Source: Eubacterium sp. UBA4343
GTDB lineage: Bacteria; Bacillota; Clostridia; Lachnospirales; Lachnospiraceae
DNA length: 13,392 nt
Assembly: GCA_002394235.1 (NCBI GenBank)
Contig: DGTF01000029.1
Location: 1 to 13,392 of the forward strand
Direction of reading: 5' to 3'
In this document: in pieces, positions 1 to 6,661 of the stretch
Position numbering within the stretch: the stretch's first letter is position 1
Layout: each line of letters starts with the position of its first letter
The notes under the pieces: generated by a model
The model's database searches: none
The model's input: the letters and a program-made list of their open reading frames with translations, nothing else
What the model was told of the DNA's origin: nothing
Position numbers and translations under genes: made by a program

Positions 1-4
1 AGAA

Positions 5-26
5 ACGTGCGCCGCTAGGCGCACGT
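5..26. other. perfect 9-bp hairpin at window edge
   Basis: ACGTGCGCC (5-13) and GGCGCACGT (18-26) form a perfect GC-rich stem with a 4-nt loop. On the minus strand it is followed only by TTTCT, so it is at best a weak terminator, possibly a backup to the stronger one at 28-66. It could also belong to a gene beyond the window. Confidence 0.5.
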
Positions 27-27
27 G

Positions 28-66
28 TGAAAAAGGTTCCGCAGCTTCACGCTGCAGAACCTTTCT
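28..66 (-). terminator. intrinsic terminator of pgi
   Basis: Read on the minus strand, AAAGGTTC-T-GCAGC, a 5-nt loop and GCTGC-G-GAACCTTT form a 14-bp stem in which the central T pairs with G as a wobble. It runs directly into a T5 tract (plus positions 31-35). It lies about 200 nt after the pgi stop, so the pgi transcript should carry a long 3' UTR that includes the repeat array at 121-260. Confidence 0.8.
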
Positions 67-120
67 GCACAAAAATACTATTCCCCGTTCCATCCACTGT
101 TTCACAGCTTCCAGAACGCC

Positions 121-300
121 TCAGATATAAAAATCACCGTATACAGACAATGCGTTCTCAGATATCAAGAAGATCACTGTATGCAGATGCTGCAATCTCA
201 GATATCAAGAAGATCACTTCTCAGATATCGAGAAGATCACTGTATGCAGGCGCTGCAATCTCAGATATTGAGAAGATCACTGTATACAGACAGTGCGCCC
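121..300 (-). repeat. tandem copies of the pgi 3' end
   Basis: Read on the minus strand, the end of pgi (GTATACAGTGATCTTCTC then ATATCTGA) is followed by four more copies. Copy starts on plus, each at the TCA that is a TGA on minus, are 261 (the real gene end), 221 (40 bp), 198 (shortened, 23 bp), 158 (40 bp) and 121 (37 bp, degenerate). Spacings of 40, 23, 40 and 37 bp are not multiples of three, so the copies are not in one frame. Each would nevertheless end in a peptide resembling YSDLLDI before its own TGA. The units contain the palindromic words CTGTATRCAG and GATATC. They probably arose by serial duplication of the gene terminus. Confidence 0.85.
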
Positions 301-1841
301 TCTGTATCGTGGGCGAGTACCCGTTTTGCCAAAACCTTTCCAAGCTGTACGCCTTCCTGGTCGAAGCTGTTCACATTCCACAGGAAGCCCTGGAACATAA
401 CCTTGTTCTCAAAATGTGCCAGCAGAGCACCGAGGGTCTTCGGGCAGAGCTGATCGCCGATGATGATGCTCGACGGACGGCCGCCTTCAAAGTTCTTGTT
501 CAGGTTGTCATCCTTCTTGCCGCAGGCAAAGGCCACGATCTGTGCAGCGACATTCGCGCAGAGCTTCTGCTGGCTTGTGCTTCCCTGAATCTCCACATCC
601 GTGCCGATCTGGCTGCTGCGGAATCCGACAAACTGAAGCGGAATGATCGTCTTTCCCTGATGCAGGAGCTGATAGAAGGAATGCTGACCGTTCGTTCCCG
701 GCTCTCCGAAGATGATCGGTCCGGTCACATAGGAGACAGGCTCTCCGAAACGGTTGACGGATTTGCCGTTCGACTCCATGTCAAGCTGCTGAAGATGCGC
801 CGGGAATCTGGAAAGTGCCTGGGAATACGGCAGAACCGCCGTAGCCGGAAGACCGAGCACGTTGCGCTCGTATACACCGATCAGCGCATCCAGCATCGCC
901 GCGTTCTTCCTTGGATCCTTTTCTGTCGCAAGCTTATCCTCGGCTGCCGCGCCCTCAAGGAAATCCGCAAAGACTTCCGGTCCAAACGCAAGAGACAGAA
1001 CAGCGCCGCCTACCGCTGAGGTGGAGGAATAACGTCCGCCGATGTAATCATCCATATAGAACGCGTCCAGATAATCGTCGCTCTTTGCCAGCGGAGATGT
1101 CTCGGAGGTAACAGCGATCATATGCTTCGCCGGATCCAGGCCCTGCTTCTTCAGCGCGTCCATGACGAAGGACTGATTGGTCAGTGTCTCCAGAGTCGTA
1201 CCGGATTTGGATACCAGGATGAAGATCGCATGTGCCACATCTGTGGAAGCCAGAACCGCTGCTGCGTCATCCGGATCTACGTTGCTGATGAACTTTGCTT
1301 CCATCTTGAAGTTTCCGGTCTTCTTCGCCCAGTTCTCCAGGGCAATGTACATGGCGCGCGGGCCAAGATCGCTTCCGCCGATACCGATCTGTACCGCCGT
1401 GGTGAACTTCTCACCCTTCTCATTTGTGATTTCTCCCGCATGTACCTTGTTCGCGAAATCTGCGATTCTCTTCTGCTGCTCCACATAGAAAGCTCTCTTG
1501 TCGACACCGTCCGCTGCAACAGCATCTCCGAGCTGTCCTCTCGTCAGATGATGGAGAACCAGTCTCTTCTCTCCTGTATTGATTACCTCTCCGTTATAGA
1601 GGGCTTTATACTTTTCCGTGAGCTGTGCCTCATCCGCCAGCTTTACAAAGGCATCCAGTACGCTGCTGTCCACAGCCTTCGCCGCGTAATTGTAGGAAAG
1701 GCCTTCCGCCATCGGAATGCTGTAGCTCTTCACACGCTGCGCTCCGCTTTCACCGGACATAACCTCTGCGAGGTTTACCTTTTCTACCTTCTGCAGCTCC
1801 CCATAAGAAGCAAGCTCATCAAGATTCTTCCAGTTGATCAT
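261..1841 (-). CDS. pgi: glucose-6-phosphate isomerase
   Basis: Cytoplasmic phosphoglucose isomerase that interconverts glucose 6-phosphate and fructose 6-phosphate at the head of glycolysis. The 526-aa protein shows the SIS-fold phosphate-binding region SKSGTTLET (211-219), the first family signature DYIGGRYSSTSA (265-276), the catalytic Glu in MESNGK (356), the catalytic His in GTNGQHS (387) and the C-terminal signature SFDQEGVQLGK with catalytic Lys 502. The upstream glycine loop GIGGSDLG (153-160) is also present. The start is ATG at 1841 because AAGGAGG lies 8 nt upstream. The frame stays open a further 25 codons to 1916, but those codons do not look like the family N terminus. The gene is monocistronic by spacing. 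Its 5' leader, 3' UTR and upstream region all hold tandem repeats, and the 3' array copies its own last codons. Confidence 0.96.
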   Translation of the reverse strand: MINWKNLDELASYGELQKVEKVNLAEVMSGESGAQRVKSYSIPMAEGLSYNYAAKAVDSSVLDAFVKLADEAQLTEKYKALYNGEVINTGEKRLVLHHLTRGQLGDAVAADGVDKRAFYVEQQKRIADFANKVHAGEITNEKGEKFTTAVQIGIGGSDLGPRAMYIALENWAKKTGNFKMEAKFISNVDPDDAAAVLASTDVAHAIFILVSKSGTTLETLTNQSFVMDALKKQGLDPAKHMIAVTSETSPLAKSDDYLDAFYMDDYIGGRYSSTSAVGGAVLSLAFGPEVFADFLEGAAAEDKLATEKDPRKNAAMLDALIGVYERNVLGLPATAVLPYSQALSRFPAHLQQLDMESNGKSVNRFGEPVSYVTGPIIFGEPGTNGQHSFYQLLHQGKTIIPLQFVGFRSSQIGTDVEIQGSTSQQKLCANVAAQIVAFACGKKDDNLNKNFEGGRPSSIIIGDQLCPKTLGALLAHFENKVMFQGFLWNVNSFDQEGVQLGKVLAKRVLAHDTEGALSVYSDLLNI

Positions 1842-1961
1842 TTCTGATTCCTCCTTGAAAAAACAGATAAAACGCGCTTCGCGGATTCTATCCCGCTGTC
1901 TCAGCGCCTGCCGCACACGGCCGCAAGCCGGCCGGATGCATTTCCCTGTTCGCGTTGACCT
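1842..1961 (-). other. pgi leader next to the start codon
   Basis: This is the 120-nt start-proximal part of the predicted pgi 5' UTR. It contains a CGGCCG/CGGCCG hairpin with loop CAAGC (1918-1934) and, near the gene, a T-rich stretch just before the AAGGAGG ribosome binding site at about 1850-1856. No small ORF with a ribosome binding site and no recognisable riboswitch was found. Confidence 0.4.
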
Positions 1962-2106
1962 TTATGCGGGCTATGCCCGCGTCTCAGCCTTTATACAGAT
2001 CATGCCCGCGTCACAATCTTTATACGGATCATGTCCGCAGCACAATCTTTATACGGATCATGTCTGCGTCTCAATATGTATGCAGAGCATTTCCGCGTCT
2101 CAATAT
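1962..2106 (-). repeat. 29-bp x5 tandem repeat in the pgi leader
   Basis: Five contiguous 29-bp units start at 1962, 1991, 2020, 2049 and 2078, with no spacers. A typical unit on minus has the words ATTGTGACGCGG, CATGATC and CGTATAA. Most units contain a short hairpin of the type CGGA-CATGA-TCCG. In the unit nearest pgi it becomes a 6-bp GCGGGC-TAT-GCCCGC stem on plus, so arm changes are partly compensated. The array lies wholly inside the predicted 5' UTR, between the promoter at 2126-2154 and the start codon. A related half-unit continues to about 2112. Confidence 0.85.
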
Positions 2107-2125
2107 GTATAAAGGCGCCGTCACT

Positions 2126-2154
2126 ATCATAGCATATCACCCGAAACGAAACAA
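2126..2154 (-). promoter_or_regulatory. predicted sigma-A promoter of pgi
   Basis: On the minus strand TTGTTT (2149-2154) and TATGAT (2126-2131) are separated by exactly 17 nt. These match 4/6 and 5/6 of the vegetative consensus. Transcription would start near 2119, giving a leader of about 280 nt. This is the best promoter seen between the kinase gene and pgi, but it rests on sequence match alone. Confidence 0.5.
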
Positions 2155-2169
2155 TTGCCAACTTCCCCG

Positions 2170-2320
2170 CTCTGCGCTCCCGAAAATGAGCTGGCAGTAC
2201 TCTCTTCCGGCCATTCGCAAATGAGCTGCCATTACCCCGCTCCGGCCATTCGCAAATGAGCTGCCATTACCCTGCTCCGGCCATTTGCAAATGAGCTTAC
2301 ACATTTCAGCTCCGACGGGT
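2170..2320. repeat. 35-bp x~4 tandem repeat upstream of pgi promoter
   Basis: The word AAATGAG recurs at 2184, 2219, 2254 and 2289, an exact 35-bp period. The two central units share the words CCGGCCATTCGC and AAATGAGCTGCCATTAC almost perfectly; the outer units are degenerate. There are no spacers. The array lies between the kinase stop codon and the pgi promoter and no terminator is visible in it. A 65-codon open frame crossing it is not credible because the period is not a multiple of three. Confidence 0.8.
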
Positions 2321-2339
2321 CTCAAGGTCTCCATGTGAA

Positions 2340-5300
2340 TTACCGGTTCTTCATGATCTCACGTTCCAGAACCCGGAACAGTTCCCCGGTATCGATCGGC
2401 TTCGCCACTCTTGCGTTCATTCCGTTCTCGTAGCACTCCTCATCCGCCCGGTCGTAAACATCCGCCGACAGCGCGATGATCGGGATCTTCTGTGCCCATC
2501 CATTCTTCAGTTCCCGGATCTTGCGGGCGCATTCAAAGCCGTCCATCACAGGCATCCGGAGATCCATGAGCACAACGTCATATTTCGGACCGTTCTTCAG
2601 AGACGCCTTGAATTTCTCAAGCGCATTTCTGCCGTTCTCCGCATGATCCGCCACCAGCCCGTTCCACTCCAGAATGTGCATGATGACCTCCGCGTTGATC
2701 TGATTGTCCTCAACCACAAGCACCCGTTTTCCCTTCAGGTTCCTGATATCGTAGTCCTTCTTCTCCGCCCGGCGCATCAGCTTCCTCTGGTCCTCGCTCG
2801 CAATATCATAAGCAAGCTTCACGGTAAATTCCGTGCCTTTTCCTACCTCGGACCTGCAGTCAATCGTTCCTCCGAGGAGGTTGATCAGCCTGCGGCTGAT
2901 GAACAGGCCCAGACCTGTTCCCTCCCGGTTCCTCGACTGAGCGGCGCTGTCCTGCTCGAACGGCAGATACATCTTTGGCAGGAATTCCCTGCTGATTCCG
3001 ATTCCGGTATCCTTGATCCGGTAGGTGTGCTCCACCCGTCCCTCGGCGAGATAAACGACATCTACCATGAGTGAGACGTCACCGCCCTTCTCGGTAAATT
3101 TGACGGCATTTCCCAGGAGGTTCACCAGAATTCTCGCGACGTGATCAACGTCCATCATGATCACTTCGTTCTTGCAGTTGCTGATCTCGAAGTGATAATG
3201 GATTCCGGCGCTCCTGGCCTTTTCCTCGATGATCGTGTTTACCTCTTCGAAGACGTCCTTCTCATGCACCACATCATATTCGCTGACCACCTTTCCGGCA
3301 TCCAGCTTGCTCGTCTCAAGCACCTCGTTGATCAGACTCAGAAGATACCGGCCAGAGCTCTGCATCTTCTCCAGATTCTCACGGACGGGATCCGACATTT
3401 TCTCCTTTGTGAGCGTCAGCTCCAGAAGACCCAGAATCGTCGTAAGCGGTGTCCTCATGTCGTGGCTCATGCGGGACAGGAAGTTTTCCTTCTCCTGACT
3501 CGTTTTCGCGGCAATCCGCAGCGCCTCGCTGATTTCTTCGAGCTGCTGCTCGTCGTTGATCTGCTTGGTGAGATCCACAAACGTGATGACCAGTCCTCTG
3601 AGATTTTTCTTCTGTTCCCGGTCCTTTCCCGCGTTCCGCTTGTTCTTCTCGGTGTTACCCTTCAGATTCTCCGTCTCGGATCCCGGATCATCCTCCTGCT
3701 CCTTCGACACACGGTACGGCGCGATGCGGATCAGATAGGTCTTTCCGGTCACAGATGTCGTCTCACATTCCACGGTTTCCATGGTATTCAGAACCTTCCG
3801 GGACAGATCCATCAGGTTGATGGAGGAAAAATTATACGCGATGTACTGCAGCGATCTTCCGACATCCTGCTCCGCCACGTTGAATTCCGAGGCGATATAT
3901 TCCGTGAACTTGCGGATATTCATATCCCGATCCACCATCATGATTCCGATCAGCGTGGTGGACAAGAAATTTGCCATATCGTTATTGACGGCCGCGATCT
4001 CGGATACCTTGGACTGATACTCCGAGTTCACGGTATACAGCTCTTCATTTACCGACTGCAGCTCTTCATTTGAGCTCTGAAGTTCCTCGTTCGAGGTCAG
4101 AAGCTCCTCATTCGCGGCCTGCAGCTCCGCGTTCACGGACTCGAGCTCCATCACGGTCTGATGAAGGCTGTCCTGGGTAACCCGCAGATCCTTCTCCAGA
4201 TCCGAGATCCGGTTCGCCGCCGCAGTGTCGATATCATATTTTTCCACAGGTCCCGTGACCTTCCGGTCCGAACGGATGAAGGCGACTGCCGTGTAGCCGG
4301 TTTTCGCCCCGGTCTTGTCCGTGACCGGAAGCGCGACAACCGTGATATTCTCAGGTTCTTTATCCAGCTTCACCGGTATGTGGTCATAGGCCACCCGCTT
4401 TCCGGTAACCCGCGCCTTTTTCAGCGCGGTCGAAAAGGCGATCTTCAGATCCTGCCGCAGCAGGAGAAAAATATCGAGCGTCGCGGTTCCCGCGGGAATC
4501 GTGAGAAATCTGCTGCAGTCTCCGTAGGAATGTTTCAGCTCATTGTTCGTATCGACCACGACGCAGGCCGGCATCAGAGCCTCCAGGACTCTTGTGTCCA
4601 GCTCCCGGCCCGGGTACTCGGCGCCGCTCTTTCCATGACTGCGGATGTTGTCCGGCAGCTCCAGATTATCCTCCACCCCCTGCATCGAGTACGGGATTCT
4701 CGCATGGGAGGGCTTTCTGCCGGCGGCGTTGTGTATAAAGATCTTCTCGTTAGAGCAGACGGTCCGGAACACATCCGAATACTCCCCCACCGACTCCGAT
4801 TTTCCCAGGAACAGGTATCCTCCGTCATTCAGCGCGATGTGAAAGATCGAGAACAGGTTTTTCTGAAGAACCGACTGGAAATAGATCAGCAGATTCCGGC
4901 AGCTGATCAGGTTCAGCCTGCCGAAGGGCGGATCCTGAAATACATTGTGCTGCGCGAACACAATCATCGTCCGGATATCATGATTCACTACATACTTCGA
5001 GCCCTTCCTTGTAAAAAAGCGGCTCAGACGGCTGACGCTGACATCCTCGATTATATTTTCTCCGTACACGCCTCTTCCCGCAAAGGTAATCGAATCCGCG
5101 TCCAGATCTGTGGCAAATATCTTCACATCTCTGCGGAGATTCAGCTCCTCCATGACCTCCGCAAAGAGGATTGCGATGGAATACGCCTCCTCACCGGTGG
5201 AACAGCCCGCCACCCACACACGGATCTGGTCTGCCTTCTTCCCGTTCTGCACGATGTCCTTGATCACCCGCTGCTTCAGCACCTCGAAGAACTCGGGATC

Positions 5301-6149
5301 CCGGAAGAAGGATGTCACACCGATCAGGACCTCCTTGGCAAGCGTTTTTGCCTCATCCTGATTTTCCTTCAGATACTGAACATAGCTCTGAAGGTTCCTG
5401 CAGTGCGTTACCACGATCCGCCTCTCGATCCGGCGAAGGATCGTCGTCTGCTTGTAATAGGTGTAGTTCGTGTTCGTGACGCTCTTCAGAATCGAGAATA
5501 CCTGCGACATCAGATCTCCATCCGTCAGCTGCATCTTCCCGTTGGACAGATTGATCGAGGAGGAGATATGTGCCATCTCCTTCGCGATTGCGTCCGGTCC
5601 CAGAATCAGGTCCACGAACCCCGTCGCAATGGCATTTCTTGGCATGCCGTCAAATTTTGCCGTCTCCGGATTCTGCACGATGATCATGCCGTTCTGCTCC
5701 TTGATCGACCGGATGCCGTTGGTTCCATCCGATCCGGTGCCCGACAGGATCACCGCGACTGCCCGGTTCTCATACGCAATTGCCAGCGACCGGAAGAAAA
5801 TGTCGATCGGATGGTTGATCAGGGCATGGTTGTACTCCTTCAGATGCAGAACGTCTGAAGTAATTTCAATATTATATTTCGGAGGCAGGAGATAGATGTT
5901 ATTCCTCTTTACCTGCATACCGTCTCTGGCTTCCTGCACCGGAAGCGCGGAATACTTGCTCAGAATCTCCCCGAGCAGACTCTTGTGATCCGGCGACAGA
6001 TGCTGGATGATAACAAATGCCATGCCGGTATCCTTCGGAAGAAATGTCAGAAACTGCTGAAGCGCCTCCAGACCGCCCGCCGAGGCACCGATGCCTACCA
6101 CACAGCTCGGCTGGACCTCCATTGGAATTTTCATATCATCAATATCCAT
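2340..6149 (-). CDS. CheB-CheR-PAS-histidine kinase-receiver hybrid protein
   Basis: Soluble multidomain signalling protein of 1269 aa with no membrane segment. Domains in order: a CheB-type methylesterase with the Ser-His-Asp set at Ser23 (GIGASAGG), His50 (IIQHLSPDH) and Asp141 (SGTGSDGTNG); a CheR methyltransferase (~205-475) with SAM motif AGCSTGEEAYS (315-325) and SCRNLLIYF; a PAS-like middle region; a coiled coil (~650-720) with repeated NEELQSSNEEL-type heptads; a PAS domain (~727-815); a charged Lys/Glu linker; HisKA with phospho-acceptor His896 (SHDMRTPL); HATPase with N-box Asn1010, DTGIGIS and GTGLGL; and a C-terminal receiver with acidic pair Glu1147/Asp1148, phospho-acceptor Asp1196 and Lys1250. 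The start at 6149 is preferred because GGGAGG lies 5-6 nt upstream; an ATG 14 codons earlier (6191) has no ribosome binding site. No receptor, CheW or separate output regulator lies nearby. The substrate of the methylation domains and the signal are unknown. Confidence 0.93.
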   Translation of the reverse strand: MDIDDMKIPMEVQPSCVVGIGASAGGLEALQQFLTFLPKDTGMAFVIIQHLSPDHKSLLGEILSKYSALPVQEARDGMQVKRNNIYLLPPKYNIEITSDVLHLKEYNHALINHPIDIFFRSLAIAYENRAVAVILSGTGSDGTNGIRSIKEQNGMIIVQNPETAKFDGMPRNAIATGFVDLILGPDAIAKEMAHISSSINLSNGKMQLTDGDLMSQVFSILKSVTNTNYTYYKQTTILRRIERRIVVTHCRNLQSYVQYLKENQDEAKTLAKEVLIGVTSFFRDPEFFEVLKQRVIKDIVQNGKKADQIRVWVAGCSTGEEAYSIAILFAEVMEELNLRRDVKIFATDLDADSITFAGRGVYGENIIEDVSVSRLSRFFTRKGSKYVVNHDIRTMIVFAQHNVFQDPPFGRLNLISCRNLLIYFQSVLQKNLFSIFHIALNDGGYLFLGKSESVGEYSDVFRTVCSNEKIFIHNAAGRKPSHARIPYSMQGVEDNLELPDNIRSHGKSGAEYPGRELDTRVLEALMPACVVVDTNNELKHSYGDCSRFLTIPAGTATLDIFLLLRQDLKIAFSTALKKARVTGKRVAYDHIPVKLDKEPENITVVALPVTDKTGAKTGYTAVAFIRSDRKVTGPVEKYDIDTAAANRISDLEKDLRVTQDSLHQTVMELESVNAELQAANEELLTSNEELQSSNEELQSVNEELYTVNSEYQSKVSEIAAVNNDMANFLSTTLIGIMMVDRDMNIRKFTEYIASEFNVAEQDVGRSLQYIAYNFSSINLMDLSRKVLNTMETVECETTSVTGKTYLIRIAPYRVSKEQEDDPGSETENLKGNTEKNKRNAGKDREQKKNLRGLVITFVDLTKQINDEQQLEEISEALRIAAKTSQEKENFLSRMSHDMRTPLTTILGLLELTLTKEKMSDPVRENLEKMQSSGRYLLSLINEVLETSKLDAGKVVSEYDVVHEKDVFEEVNTIIEEKARSAGIHYHFEISNCKNEVIMMDVDHVARILVNLLGNAVKFTEKGGDVSLMVDVVYLAEGRVEHTYRIKDTGIGISREFLPKMYLPFEQDSAAQSRNREGTGLGLFISRRLINLLGGTIDCRSEVGKGTEFTVKLAYDIASEDQRKLMRRAEKKDYDIRNLKGKRVLVVEDNQINAEVIMHILEWNGLVADHAENGRNALEKFKASLKNGPKYDVVLMDLRMPVMDGFECARKIRELKNGWAQKIPIIALSADVYDRADEECYENGMNARVAKPIDTGELFRVLEREIMKNR

Positions 6150-6560
6150 GCGCACCTCCCTCAGACTGCGCGAAAGAATCCATTTTCTCATGAACGTTCT
6201 GCACGAAAAACGGCAGACTCTTATATTTTATATTACATCATTTTCCGGGTATTGTCTCGACATTTAATAAGTCCCCGCGTCACTTCGCTGCTTCGCAGCT
6301 TTCGTGCCGCTAACAGGTATTCGCATTCTCGCGGTGTTTCACACCGCTCCATGCTGCAAAAGTGGGCGGCGCAACGTGTATAAGCTACGGATTGCTCCGT
6401 GCTGCGCACTCTCGCAATCCTGCAGGCATAAGCACTTTCGTGCCGCTTACGCGTCACTTCGTGCTTATACCTGTTGCCTTCGAAATCGCATCCAGTCTCT
6501 TACGCGCGCTTCGCGTGCGACGAGTCCTGTCTGCGTTTTCGAAGAGCTTATACACTAAAA
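6150..6560. other. non-coding intergenic region rich in inverted repeats
   Basis: The first ~100 bases are A+T-rich and probably hold the kinase promoter on minus (TATAAAAT-like sequence around 6220-6235), with no convincing -35. From ~6270 to 6555 it is a patchwork of small hairpins: GCTGC-TTC-GCAGC (6287-6299), GCGGTGT-TTC-ACACCGC (6331-6347), GGATTGC...GCAATCC (6389-6420) and ATAAGCAC...GTGCTTAT (~6428-6468). Longer-range pairs are GTGTATAAGCT (6376-6386) with AGCTTATACAC (6545-6555), and AACAGGTAT (~6312) with ATACCTGTT (~6467). The word CGCGTCACTTCG occurs twice. Small open frames here lack ribosome binding sites and family resemblance. It may be a dispersed intergenic repeat or a structured RNA. 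Confidence 0.55.
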
Positions 6561-6624
6561 GTGCTCTAAGTGATTTTTTCCTGAATCATGACAAAACTCA
6601 TGATGGAAAAGTCACTTAGAGCAC
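6561..6624 (-). terminator. 64-bp near-perfect palindrome, likely end of sugar operon
   Basis: GTGCTCTAAGTGA (6561-6573) is perfectly inverted at 6612-6624. Inside it TTTTCC pairs with GGAAAA, and ATCATGA with TCATGAT around a 6-nt loop, giving about 26 paired positions. It starts 38 nt after the stop of the permease gene and on minus is followed by TTTTAG. A terminator role is likely, but the length and DNA symmetry also suit a small palindromic mobile repeat. No target-site duplication is visible. Confidence 0.65.
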
Positions 6625-6661
6625 ATGACACCTGTCTTATTTCTTTATGTTTTTAGAAGCT

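Noticed and set aside
27..1019. 330-codon open frame on plus opposite pgi
   Set aside because: Antisense shadow of pgi; starts inside the terminator hairpin and crosses the repeat array.
1962..2320. possible CRISPR array
   Set aside because: The 29- and 35-bp units are contiguous with no unique spacers, and no cas genes are present.
2137..2334. 65-codon frame on minus crossing the 35-bp repeats
   Set aside because: The repeat period is not a multiple of three, so units are read in different frames; no family resemblance.
4161..5858. 565-codon open frame on plus opposite the hybrid kinase
   Set aside because: It is antisense to clear CheR and PAS coding sequence with all motifs intact, has no ribosome binding site and its translation is rich in Arg/His/Leu as expected of a shadow frame.
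6150..6191. upstream ATG start for the hybrid kinase at 6191
   Set aside because: No ribosome binding site, and the extra 14 residues are Arg-rich and do not look like a CheB N terminus; the ATG at 6149 has GGGAGG.
6304..6619. overlapping 84- and 85-codon frames on plus in the hairpin-rich region
   Set aside because: No ribosome binding site, Cys/Arg-rich unnatural composition, and the second ends within the palindrome; better explained as a repeat element.
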